Shown: piece after piece, positions 32,310 to 38,907 of the stretch | Layout: each line of letters starts with the position of its first letter | Position numbering within the stretch: the stretch's first letter is position 1 | Notes under the pieces: generated by a model | The model's input: only the letters and a program-made list of their open reading frames with translations | Told to the model about the DNA's origin: nothing | Database searches by the model: none | Position numbers and translations under genes: made by a program | Origin: Pseudomonadota bacterium | Lineage (GTDB): Bacteria; Pseudomonadota; Gammaproteobacteria; Steroidobacterales; Steroidobacteraceae | Direction: 5' to 3' | Length of the DNA stretch: 38,907 nt | NCBI GenBank assembly: GCA_023457495.1 | Contig: JAEWLQ010000109.1 | Location: 1-38,907 of the forward strand

Positions 32310-33054
32310 TCTTCTCGTGGTAGGTGCGGCTCGACTGCAGCCGCGCCCCGCCCTGCAGCACCACGACGAACTCGCCGTGCGGCCCGGTCTCGAGCTCCGC
32401 GATGTGCCGCACGTTCACGATCAGCGAACGGTGGATGCGCAGGAACTTCTCGGGATCGAGCGACTGCTCGAGTGTCGCGATCGGCACGTGCAGCAGGTGT
32501 CGCGAAGCCTTGAGGTGCAGCTGCACGTAGTTCTCCGCGGCCTGCACGAACAGGACGTCCTCGACGTTCACGAACGAGATCTTGCCGGCCGAACGCAGCG
32601 CGACGCGCGCCAGGTGCTTCTTCGGCGCAGCGAGCTGCTGCAGCAGCGCGAGCACGTGCTGGTTGTCGGCGCCATCGCCGCCATCGGCGACGCGCTCGCG
32701 CACGCGTGCCAAGGCCTGCGAGAACCGCTCGCGGGTCACCGGCTTCAGTAGATAGTCGACGGCGTTCACCTCGAACGCCTGGATGGCATAGCGGTCGAAC
32801 GCGGTCACGAAGATCACCGGCGGCATCCGCTCGGCGCCGATCTTGCGCAACACGCCGAACCCGTCCATCTCCGGCATCTGCACGTCGAGCAACACGAGGT
32901 CGGGACGTTCCGCGCGAATCTTCTCCACGGCCTCGGCGCCATTACGCGCCTCGCTCACCGAACCGATCGCCGGTTCCTCCCGCAGCAGCAGCACGACGCC
33001 CTCACGCGCCAGCGGCTCGTCATCGACGATGAGTACGTTCATGGATGCGTTCAT
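32281..33054 (-). CDS. LytTR-family response regulator (LytR/AlgR type)
   Basis: The 257-residue DNA-binding response regulator has a receiver domain (5-120) with acidic pocket Asp11-Asp12, phosphoacceptor Asp57 in LLDVQMP, Thr84 and Lys104 (LLKP). An acidic linker precedes a LytTR domain (about 150-255) with DVLFVQAAENYVQLHL and FLRIHRSLIVNVRHI. The ATG at 33054 overlaps the sensor kinase stop as ATGA, so the pair is translationally coupled. A second ATG four codons on (MNVLIVDDE) is possible. Phosphotransfer from the adjacent kinase is the obvious input. Its 3' end overlaps the opposing small HTH gene. Confidence 0.92.
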   Translation of the reverse strand: MNASMNVLIVDDEPLAREGVVLLLREEPAIGSVSEARNGAEAVEKIRAERPDLVLLDVQMPEMDGFGVLRKIGAERMPPVIFVTAFDRYAIQAFEVNAVDYLLKPVTRERFSQALARVRERVADGGDGADNQHVLALLQQLAAPKKHLARVALRSAGKISFVNVEDVLFVQAAENYVQLHLKASRHLLHVPIATLEQSLDPEKFLRIHRSLIVNVRHIAELETGPHGEFVVVLQGGARLQSSRTYHEKIKRWAANPF

Positions 33055-34166
33055 TCCCCTTCGACGATGCGGAACGGAATCACGAGCGCCACCTCCGCGC
33101 CACCGGCCGGGCCGTCGCCGATGCGCAGCTCGGCGGCGTCACCATAGAGCTGCTTGAGGCGCGCGCGCGTGTTGGCGAGTCCGAGGTTCAACCCTCCGGG
33201 CGCGCCCGACACTCCGAATCCCGGGCCATTGTCGCGCACGACGATCCGCAGCGACTCTCCCACGCGTTCCGCCTCGATGTCGATGATGCCGGGACTCGCG
33301 CGCTGCCCGATCCCGTGGCGTATCGCATTCTCCACGATGGGCTGCAGCGCCATGTGCGGCACGGCCGCATCGAGCAGCGCCGCGTCGACATTCGTGTTGA
33401 TCCGCAGCCGGTCCGAGAACCTCAACTGCTCGATCGATAGATAGAGCTTCAGGTACTCGAGCTCCCGCCCGAGCGTCACCTCCTGCGCGTCCATGTCCGC
33501 GAGCACCGCGCGCAGCAGGTCCGAGAACCGCTCCAGGGTCTCCTCCGCCTGCCGTCCCTTCTGCTGGCGCACGAGCACCACGATGGCGTTGAGCGTGTTG
33601 AACAGGAAGTGCGGCTGCAACTGCGCCTTGAGCGCGCTCAGCCGCGCCTGCGCAATCTGGGTTTCGAGTTGCGAGGCGCGCAGGTCCGCGCGCAACGCGG
33701 CCTGCTCACGCTCCTGGTAGCGTGCGTAATTTCGGAAGGCGGTCTGGATCGACAACACCACCCAGTAGGCGACGATGGCCGTGTGGAATCCGAAGATGAA
33801 CAGCAGCGTGATCTCGCCCTGCAACGTGATGGGTGGCTCGATGGGCCAGAACTCGTTCCAGCTCAGGTGGAACGCGGCCTCGAGCGACAGCCGCATGCAG
33901 GCCCACGCGATGCTCAGCAGCGCATGCAGCGCCAGCAGCCGGCCGATGTGGCTACGTTCGAGCGGCCAGCGCTTGCCGGCCCAGACGATCAGCGGGGTCA
34001 GCAACGCGGAGATGTAGATGTTGACGGACCAATAGCGGATGTCCTGCCAGGGATTCGGATCGTCCCAGTAGAACCGCCGGGTCACGTTCTGCGCGAAATA
34101 AATGAGCCCCACCACCGTCCATGCCAGAAGGTAGAAGGCGTAGGGCCTGAGCTTGCGCAGGTTCAT
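33051..34166 (-). CDS. LytS/AlgZ-like sensor histidine kinase
   Basis: The 371-residue inner-membrane kinase has four hydrophobic helices (about 9-25, 48-64, 76-92 and 118-142) without a large periplasmic loop, then a coiled coil (146-180). The His_kinase domain has KAQLQPHFLFNTLNAI with phosphoacceptor His186. The ATPase domain has PIVENAIRHG (Asn280), RDNGPGF and LGLANTRARL. This is the short kinase form typical of AlgZ/FimS and YehU, which pair with LytTR regulators. The gene overlaps the regulator by four bases. No ribosome-binding site is evident at the ATG at 34166. The signal sensed is unknown. Confidence 0.92.
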   Translation of the reverse strand: MNLRKLRPYAFYLLAWTVVGLIYFAQNVTRRFYWDDPNPWQDIRYWSVNIYISALLTPLIVWAGKRWPLERSHIGRLLALHALLSIAWACMRLSLEAAFHLSWNEFWPIEPPITLQGEITLLFIFGFHTAIVAYWVVLSIQTAFRNYARYQEREQAALRADLRASQLETQIAQARLSALKAQLQPHFLFNTLNAIVVLVRQQKGRQAEETLERFSDLLRAVLADMDAQEVTLGRELEYLKLYLSIEQLRFSDRLRINTNVDAALLDAAVPHMALQPIVENAIRHGIGQRASPGIIDIEAERVGESLRIVVRDNGPGFGVSGAPGGLNLGLANTRARLKQLYGDAAELRIGDGPAGGAEVALVIPFRIVEGE

Positions 34167-34207
34167 GACGAGAACGCGAGCTTAACCCCCGGCGCACCGG
34201 CGCGATG

Positions 34208-34229
34208 CAAACAACCTCGTGGTTGTTTG
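34208..34229 (-). terminator. possible terminator hairpin after the methyltransferase gene
   Basis: CAAACAACC-TCGT-GGTTGTTTG forms a perfect 9-bp stem with a 4-base loop about 60 bases beyond the minus-strand stop at 34292. No long T run follows. It lies between the methyltransferase and the kinase, so it could separate the two transcription units. Confidence 0.5.
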
Positions 34230-34291
34230 ACGAACCGGCCGGAATCGTTGACGAACACCCGGAACTTTTCGCGAAACGAGTAGTGAATTCC

Positions 34292-35500
34292 CTAGAGACT
34301 GGCGCGCAGGTCCTGCGTCGCGAAGCCCGCGAGTGGCGCGGTGAACCTGCAACCGAGCGCGATCACCTTGAAGATCTCGCCCATCTCCCCCGGCAGCATC
34401 AGCCGCCGGGCTTCGCCGGCCAAGCGTGCCTGGGTCTTCAGGTCGTCGCCCGCGACCTGCATCTCGGTAGTTAGCAAGGACTCCATCCCCGCGCCGATCA
34501 GGAACGCGGCCTGCGTCGCGAATCCGAGCACGTCGAGGCCGGCCGTGTCCGCGGCTTCGGCCACGCGCGTGAAATCGACCCAGGCGGTGATGTCCTGCAA
34601 GCCCGGGTGCAGGAACGGATCGTCGTGCGCGCGCTGGCGGAAATGACAACGCAGCGTGCCCTGCGCGCGCTCCGGGTGATACAGGTGGGCGCGCGGCAAA
34701 CCATAGTCGATCAGCAGCGCCACGCCATCCTCGAGATGCTCCGCGAGGCTCGCCATCCAGGGCTGGTACGCGAGGCACGCCTCCGACACGTAGCCATCGG
34801 GCAGCGGCGCGGGCAGACCCTCGACGATATCCGCGACGGCATGCATGAGCTCGGGCGACGGCGACATCTCGCGCCATTCGAACTCGTCGCCTGCGAGTCC
34901 GACACCGAGCGCGCGCACGTCGAGTCCATCCGCGCGGTGGCGCAGCACGAAACGCTCGACGGGCATCGCATCGAGCACCTCGTTGGCGAGCACGACACCA
35001 CGCATCGGCGCCTCCGGCCAGCGATCCAGCCACTCGACCCGGTTCGCGAGGACCGCGGGCAACTGCGCGATGCGCGCGCGCTGGCGGTCGGCGAGGTCCG
35101 CGCTGACTTCGAGGATGCGGTACCGCGCGGGCAACGCATCGAGCGATTCGAGCTCGAGCAACACGTCCGCGGCCATGCGGCCGGATCCAGCGCCGAGTTC
35201 GAGCACATCGCCGCCCGTCTCGCGCAGCACGTCCGCGGCCTGGCGCGCGAGGCAGCGCGAAAAGAGGCTCGACACTTCCGGCGCCGTGACGAAATCGCCC
35301 GCCGCGCCGAACTTGGTCGCGCCGGCGCTGTAGTAACCGAGTCCCGGCGCATACAAGGCCAGGCGCATGTAGGCGTCGAAGCCGATCGTACCGCCGTGCT
35401 CGCGGATGAAGTCGCGGATGTGAGCCGCGACGCGTTGCGAGTGCGCGCGTTCCTCGGGCGAAAGCGCGGGCAGGGTTGAGGCGGACGCGGCAGAAGTCAT
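34292..35500 (-). CDS. SAM-dependent methyltransferase, MidA/NDUFAF7 family (COG1565)
   Basis: The 402-residue protein has the family's conserved N-terminal segment: FIREHGGTIGFDAYMRLALYAPGLGYYS (about 31-58), then GDFVTAPEVSSLF. The SAM-binding motif is VLELGAGSGRMAADVL. ANEVLDAMPVERF and LLIDYGLPR...RAQGTLRCH are also typical. The mitochondrial relative methylates an arginine of complex I subunit NDUFS2; the bacterial role is not established. The ATG at 35500 lies only 12 bases from the start of the divergent pteridine reductase, a pairing seen in related genomes as far as I recall. A hairpin follows the gene. All core motifs are intact. Confidence 0.9.
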   Translation of the reverse strand: MTSAASASTLPALSPEERAHSQRVAAHIRDFIREHGGTIGFDAYMRLALYAPGLGYYSAGATKFGAAGDFVTAPEVSSLFSRCLARQAADVLRETGGDVLELGAGSGRMAADVLLELESLDALPARYRILEVSADLADRQRARIAQLPAVLANRVEWLDRWPEAPMRGVVLANEVLDAMPVERFVLRHRADGLDVRALGVGLAGDEFEWREMSPSPELMHAVADIVEGLPAPLPDGYVSEACLAYQPWMASLAEHLEDGVALLIDYGLPRAHLYHPERAQGTLRCHFRQRAHDDPFLHPGLQDITAWVDFTRVAEAADTAGLDVLGFATQAAFLIGAGMESLLTTEMQVAGDDLKTQARLAGEARRLMLPGEMGEIFKVIALGCRFTAPLAGFATQDLRASL

Positions 35501-35512
35501 AGAGTGCGGAGG

Positions 35513-36268
35513 ATGGGGAACGAAGCGGCGAGTCTAGCTGGCAAGACCGTACTGATCACGGGTGGCGCACGCCGCGTGGGCGCGGCCATCGCGCGCGAGC
35601 TGCACGGCGCCGGCGCGAACGTCGCGATCCACTACCGCAAGTCCGCGAGCGAAGCCGCGGTGCTCGCGCGCGAATTGAACGACCTGCGCCCGGGTTCCGC
35701 GGGCACGGTGCGCGCCGAACTACTCGACCTCGCCCAGCTGCCGATGCTGGTGGATTTCGCGAAGCGCACCTTCGGCGGCCTCGACCTGCTGGTGAACAAC
35801 GCCTCGACGTTTTATCCGACGAAGATCGGGGAGATCACGCCGCAGACCTTCGACGACCTGATCGGCACGAACCTCAAGGTTCCGGTGTTCCTGGCGCAGG
35901 CCGCGGCGCCGCTGCTCAAGGCCGCGCGCGGCTCCATCATCAATATCGTCGATATCCACGCACTGCGTCCGTTACGCAATTACACGGTGTACTGCGTCGC
36001 CAAGGCGGGATTGCACATGCTCACCCGTTCGCTGGCCAAGGAGCTGGGACCGGAAGTCCGGGTCAATGGCATCTCCCCCGGCCCGGTGTTGTGGCCCGAG
36101 AGCGGCGGCGACGAGACCCAGCGCGAGAAGATCATCGAGCGCACCATCCTCAAGCGCATGGGCTCGCCGGCCGACATCTCCCGCACCGCGCTGTTCCTGG
36201 CCGCGGGCGCACCCTTCATCACCGGCCAGATCCTCGCGGTCGACGGCGGCCGCAGCGTGGCCTGGTAA
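35513..36268 (+). CDS. pteridine reductase (PTR1-like short-chain dehydrogenase)
   Basis: The 251-residue NADPH-dependent reductase of dihydro-/tetrahydropterins and folates is of the short-chain dehydrogenase fold. TGGARRVG (16-23) has the Arg-containing nucleotide motif of pteridine reductases. NNAS is at 95-98. The active site carries Asp147 (NIVDIHA) in place of the usual Ser, with Tyr160 and Lys164 in YCVAK; this Asp-Tyr-Lys set marks PTR1-like enzymes. The C-terminus GQILAVDGGRSVAW is standard for the fold. Folate genes folK and folB lie next to it, supporting the assignment. Start: ATG at 35513, though GGAGG touches the codon with no spacing and GTG at 35504 is an alternative. A role in place of folA or FolM is possible. 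Confidence 0.88.
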   Translation: MGNEAASLAGKTVLITGGARRVGAAIARELHGAGANVAIHYRKSASEAAVLARELNDLRPGSAGTVRAELLDLAQLPMLVDFAKRTFGGLDLLVNNASTFYPTKIGEITPQTFDDLIGTNLKVPVFLAQAAAPLLKAARGSIINIVDIHALRPLRNYTVYCVAKAGLHMLTRSLAKELGPEVRVNGISPGPVLWPESGGDETQREKIIERTILKRMGSPADISRTALFLAAGAPFITGQILAVDGGRSVAW

Positions 36269-36274
36269 AAAGAA

Positions 36275-36292
36275 GGCCGCGATTCAGCGGCC
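36275..36292. terminator. small hairpin after the pteridine reductase gene
   Basis: GGCCGC-GATTCA-GCGGCC follows the stop codon by six bases. The A-rich stretch before it means that only on the minus strand is the stem followed by Ts, so it may serve both this gene and the folK transcript coming from the right. The rest of 36293-36445 shows no gene. Confidence 0.5.
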
Positions 36293-36445
36293 CAAGTGTT
36301 GGTTCAGCAGGGATTTCATTGACTCGTCCGGGCTGCCCCTCCCCGTGGCGGGAGCATGCGCGAACGGCGTTGTGAGTTTCCCGTCGACCGCGTCCTCGCG
36401 CCAGCACCATTTGACGAACCGGCCGATCGACTAGATAGAGCGGGG

Positions 36446-36943
36446 TCAGATCTCCACGGCGGTCATGGTGTGGCCGTCGCGATCGAATTCGCGCCACAGG
36501 ACACCGATGGTCTTGCCGGCCGTGGGATGGACCACTTCCGGGGCGATCTCCGCCATCGGCCCGAGCATGTAGGGGCGCTTGAGCAGGTCGGGCCGCGGCA
36601 ACGTGTACTCCGCGGTCTTCTCCACCAGGTTGTCATACAACAGCACATCGAGGTCCATCGTGCGCGAGGCCCATTTGGGCGCGTAACGCGGACGGCCGCA
36701 CTGGGTTTCGATCGCGTGCAGCCTCGCGATCACGGCCACCAGCGGCTGCGCCGTCGTGAACCCGACCACGAGATTGATGAAGTCGGGTCCGTCGAAGCCG
36801 ACCGCGGCGTTGCGATAGGCACGCGAGAATCGCGCATCGGGCCAGGAATGCGTGATCTCGGCGCAGGCGCGCGCGAGATTCTTCTCCGGATCGACGTTGC
36901 TGCCGGCGGCGACGAATACCCGCACGTGGCCGGGCTTGAGCAT
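36446..36943 (-). CDS. folK: 2-amino-4-hydroxy-6-hydroxymethyldihydropteridine diphosphokinase
   Basis: The 165-residue cytoplasmic enzyme transfers pyrophosphate from ATP to the hydroxymethyl pterin in folate synthesis. It shows VAAGSNVDPEKNLARA (13-28), the substrate loop VGFDGPDFINLVV, and the signature RYAPKWASRTMDLDVLLYDN with the metal-binding Asp pair, then LPRPDLLKRPYMLGPM. Start: ATG at 36943, or GTG at 36949, which overlaps the folB stop as GTGA; either way the two genes are coupled. The length is normal for FolK. Confidence 0.93.
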   Translation of the reverse strand: MLKPGHVRVFVAAGSNVDPEKNLARACAEITHSWPDARFSRAYRNAAVGFDGPDFINLVVGFTTAQPLVAVIARLHAIETQCGRPRYAPKWASRTMDLDVLLYDNLVEKTAEYTLPRPDLLKRPYMLGPMAEIAPEVVHPTAGKTIGVLWREFDRDGHTMTAVEI

Positions 36944-36945
36944 GT

Positions 36946-37386
36946 TCACCGGGAGACCAGGTCCGCTCGGGTGCGCAGCACCGCGACACCCACATCCTTG
37001 CTGCCGCGGATGGCGCCGGGCTTGTTGACGGACAGCCGCACCCATTCGACGCCGAATTCCTCGAGGATCAGCATCGCGAGTCGGTGCGCGAGCGTCTCGA
37101 CCAGCTTGAACTCGGACGTCTCGACGAAGGCGATGAGCCGCTTCGCGACCTTCTTGTAATCGAGCGTGTCTTCGACCTCGTCGGTTTGCGCGGCCCGCGC
37201 GCAATCGACCGGCATCTCCACGTCGATCACGATGGTCTGCTTGACGCGGCGCTCCCACTCGATGAAGCCGATGATGCAGTCCACCGCGAGCCCGTGCAGG
37301 AAGATGCGATCCCCGGCATCCGGCGTCGCCGCCGCGCTCGGGAGCGTGAATGTCTTCGGACCGCTGGTTACCTTGGTTCGCGCCAT
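36946..37386 (-). CDS. folB: dihydroneopterin aldolase
   Basis: The 146-residue enzyme cleaves dihydroneopterin to hydroxymethyl-dihydropterin and glycolaldehyde, the step before FolK. Conserved segments: DRIFLHGLAVDCIIGFIEWERRV-type opening (about 26-48), the TLDYKKVAKRLIAFVETSEFKLVETLA region with the active-site Glu, and VNKPGAI with the catalytic Lys. The first 25 or so residues are a non-conserved extension, so a downstream start cannot be excluded; AGGAG lies about 12 bases before the ATG at 37386. It is followed directly by folK and preceded by tsaD, the usual gammaproteobacterial order apart from plsY, which is absent here. Confidence 0.92.
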   Translation of the reverse strand: MARTKVTSGPKTFTLPSAAATPDAGDRIFLHGLAVDCIIGFIEWERRVKQTIVIDVEMPVDCARAAQTDEVEDTLDYKKVAKRLIAFVETSEFKLVETLAHRLAMLILEEFGVEWVRLSVNKPGAIRGSKDVGVAVLRTRADLVSR

Positions 37387-37422
37387 GCCGACGTGATTCT
37401 CCTGAACGATTCGACTGTCTGA

Positions 37423-38460
37423 CTACGCCGCCGCGAGCGGCCCCAGGTCCTGCAGGGACCAGGTGGCGCGAGCGCGGATCGCGGCGGGTTCGTGAGCGCC
37501 CGCCTTGAGGCGCGCCATGCCCGCCACCGCGATCATGGCGGCATTGTCGGTGCAGAACTCGATCCGCGGGTAAAAGACTTTCGCGCCGCGGCGCGCCGTC
37601 TCCCGCGCGAGCCGCTCGCGCAGCAACCGGTTCGCCCCGACGCCGCCCGCGACCACCAGCGCGTCGTACCCGGTCTCCTCGAGCGCGCGCAGCGTCTTGG
37701 CGGCGAGCGTATCGACGATGGCTGCCTGCACGCTGGCGGCGATGTCGTTGCGTGTGGAGTCGGCGAGCGCGCCTTCGGCCGCCACGCGGTCACGCACGGT
37801 CAGCGAAACGGCCGTTTTCAATCCCGAGAAACTGAATTCGAGCCCGGCGCGGTCGAGCATGGGTCGCGGGAAATCGAAGCGCCCCGCGTTGCCCTGCGAG
37901 GCCAGCCGCGCGAGCTCCGGCCCGCCCGGGTACGGCAAACCCAGCAACTTCGCGGACTTGTCGAAAGCCTCACCCGCCGCATCGTCCCGGGTCTCTCCTA
38001 GCACGGCGTATCGCCCGGGCGCGGCGACGTCGATCAGCATCGTGTGTCCGCCCGAGACCAGCAGCGCGAGATGCGGAAACGGCGGCGGCTCGGCTTCGAG
38101 CAAGGGGGCCAGCAGGTGCCCCTCCAGGTGATGGATGGCCACCGCCGGCACACCCCAGGCGAAGGCCAGCGACCGGCCGAGGGCCGCGCCGGTCAATAGC
38201 GCGCCGATCAACCCCGGACCCGCCGTGAAGGCCACCCCATCCAACTGACCCGGAGCCGTCCCGGCGTCGGCCAGCGCGGTTCTAACCAGCGGCAGCAACC
38301 GGCGGACGTGATCCCGCGATGCCAGTTCGGGCACGACCCCCCCGTAAATCCGGTGCAGGTCGATCTGGCTGTAAAGCTCGTGGGCGAGCAGACCCGCCGA
38401 GTCGTCATAGACGGCGACCGCGGATTCGTCACAGGAGGATTCGAGGGCCAGGATGCGCAT
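37423..38460 (-). CDS. tsaD: tRNA N6-adenosine threonylcarbamoyltransferase
   Basis: The 345-residue essential ASKHA-fold enzyme works with TsaB and TsaE to place threonylcarbamoyl on A37 of tRNAs that read ANN codons. Motifs: ALESSCDES (5-13); the metal-binding His111 and His115 in HHLEGH; LLVSGGHT; GEAFDKSAKLLGLPYPGGP; VVAGGVGANRLLRERL; and CTDNAAMIA. The length equals that of the E. coli protein (337) within a few residues. It is divergent from rpsU across 126 bases, a classical arrangement in gammaproteobacteria. Confidence 0.96.
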   Translation of the reverse strand: MRILALESSCDESAVAVYDDSAGLLAHELYSQIDLHRIYGGVVPELASRDHVRRLLPLVRTALADAGTAPGQLDGVAFTAGPGLIGALLTGAALGRSLAFAWGVPAVAIHHLEGHLLAPLLEAEPPPFPHLALLVSGGHTMLIDVAAPGRYAVLGETRDDAAGEAFDKSAKLLGLPYPGGPELARLASQGNAGRFDFPRPMLDRAGLEFSFSGLKTAVSLTVRDRVAAEGALADSTRNDIAASVQAAIVDTLAAKTLRALEETGYDALVVAGGVGANRLLRERLARETARRGAKVFYPRIEFCTDNAAMIAVAGMARLKAGAHEPAAIRARATWSLQDLGPLAAA

Positions 38461-38495
38461 GGTCGTTAAGTGAGAAGCACGGCTTGATTACTGCT

Positions 38496-38523
38496 TTGAT
38501 TTTTAGGGGCCGATGTATAGAAT
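38496..38523 (+). promoter_or_regulatory. putative sigma-70 promoter of rpsU
   Basis: TTGATT (38496-38501) and TAGAAT (38518-38523) are separated by 16 bases. A small hairpin CCTGCC-CCA-GGCAGG (38531-38545) follows in the leader, about 40 bases before the rpsU start. Confidence 0.6.
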
Positions 38524-38586
38524 CGCCACCCCTGCCCCAGGCAGGTTGTGGCAAAACTCCAGATAGATCAAAGGTTTGAGGTTTCG

Positions 38587-38805
38587 ATGCCGAGCGTTCG
38601 TGTACGTGAAAACGAGTATTTCGATGCCGCCCTGCGCCGCTTCAAGCGCGCGTGCGAAAAAGCGGGCGTGCTCACGGAGCTTCGGCGCCGCGAATTCTAC
38701 GAAAAGCCGACGCAGGAGCGTAAGCGCAAGAAGGCTGCCGCCGTGAAGCGTCACCTGAAGCGCAACAGCCCGCGCGATTACTCGGCGCGTCCGCGCCCGA
38801 GCTGA
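38587..38805 (+). CDS. rpsU: 30S ribosomal protein S21
   Basis: The 72-residue, strongly basic ribosomal protein of the small subunit helps mRNA initiation pairing. It has the typical opening PSVRVRENEYFDAALRRFKRACEKAG and the Arg/Lys-rich end KKAAAVKRHLKRN. GAGG lies six or so bases upstream of the ATG at 38587. It is the first gene of the conserved rpsU-(yqeY)-dnaG-rpoD region. Confidence 0.96.
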   Translation: MPSVRVRENEYFDAALRRFKRACEKAGVLTELRRREFYEKPTQERKRKKAAAVKRHLKRNSPRDYSARPRPS

Positions 38806-38815
38806 TCTCTCTACG

Positions 38816-38907
38816 ATGACGCTCAAAGAGCGCATCTCCGAAGACATGAAGACCGCGATGCGATCCGGCGAAAAGGATCGCCTCGCGGTCATTCGTCTTT
38901 TGCAGGC
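38816..38907 (+). CDS. GatB/YqeY domain protein, start only
   Basis: The first 30 codons (MTLKERISEDMKTAMRSGEK, then DRLAVIRLLQ) match the N-terminus of YqeY-like proteins, which carry the helical tail domain of the GatB amidotransferase subunit and are thought to touch tRNA metabolism. The gene starts 10 bases after the rpsU stop and is cut by the window edge. YqeY between rpsU and dnaG is common in gammaproteobacteria. Confidence 0.85.
   Translation, partial: MTLKERISEDMKTAMRSGEKDRLAVIRLLQ

Noticed and set aside
1..38907. CRISPR array, prophage or integrase-linked attachment site
   Set aside because: No regularly spaced direct repeats, no phage or recombinase genes and no tRNA gene were found in the window.

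Overview
The window is high-GC DNA (about two-thirds G+C by eye) with densely packed bacterial genes. It most resembles a gammaproteobacterium of the Xanthomonadales/Nevskiales/Steroidobacter type. The reasons are a split class II ribonucleotide reductase (NrdJa/NrdJb) as in Pseudomonas, the gammaproteobacterial block cca-uppP ... folK-folB-tsaD | rpsU-yqeY, an MdtABC/MuxABC-type efflux operon, and a TIGR02999-type ECF sigma factor beside a Ser/Thr kinase. The taxonomic placement is inference.

Layout. 0.2-1.3 kb: two tandem, paralogous small secreted proteins of unknown function. 1.4-4.5 kb: a secreted TAP-like alpha/beta hydrolase, divergent from a seven-helix membrane protein with a cytoplasmic LytTR DNA-binding domain. 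4.5-9.1 kb: the nrdJa-nrdJb operon, with a strong terminator, two good NrdR boxes, a long structured leader, and a 358-residue LAGLIDADG intein placed directly before the catalytic thiyl-radical cysteine. 9.2-13.9 kb: Hsp20, transaldolase, a small membrane protein, a DegQ/HtrA protease and a halogenase-like flavoprotein. 13.9-21.3 kb: mdtA-mdtB-mdtC with 4-nt start/stop overlaps. 21.5-28.5 kb: a same-strand run comprising a degenerate HExxH protein, an ECF sigma factor, a Calx-beta/delta-60 lipoprotein and a membrane Ser/Thr kinase with a long helical sensor tail. 28.6-31.7 kb: a lipoprotein aminopeptidase, cca and uppP. 31.7-32.0 kb: a 207-bp inverted-repeat element. 32.0-34.2 kb: a small HTH protein and a LytS/LytR-type two-component pair. 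34.3-38.5 kb: MidA-type methyltransferase, pteridine reductase, folK, folB and tsaD. 38.5-38.9 kb: rpsU and the start of yqeY.

How the genes work together. NrdJa and NrdJb form a B12-dependent, oxygen-independent deoxynucleotide supply, apparently under NrdR. MdtABC is a tripartite exporter lacking a local outer-membrane channel. FolB, FolK and the pteridine reductase belong to folate/pterin metabolism. Cca, TsaD, RpsU and YqeY belong to tRNA maturation and translation.

The strongest candidate for an under-described system is the sigma factor-lipoprotein-kinase cassette at 21.5-27.8 kb. The acidic residues usual in ECF region 2.2 are replaced by Thr-Thr-Ser, as expected for a sigma factor activated by phosphorylation by its neighbouring kinase (the ECF43 type). 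The second is the intein that interrupts the ribonucleotide reductase active site.
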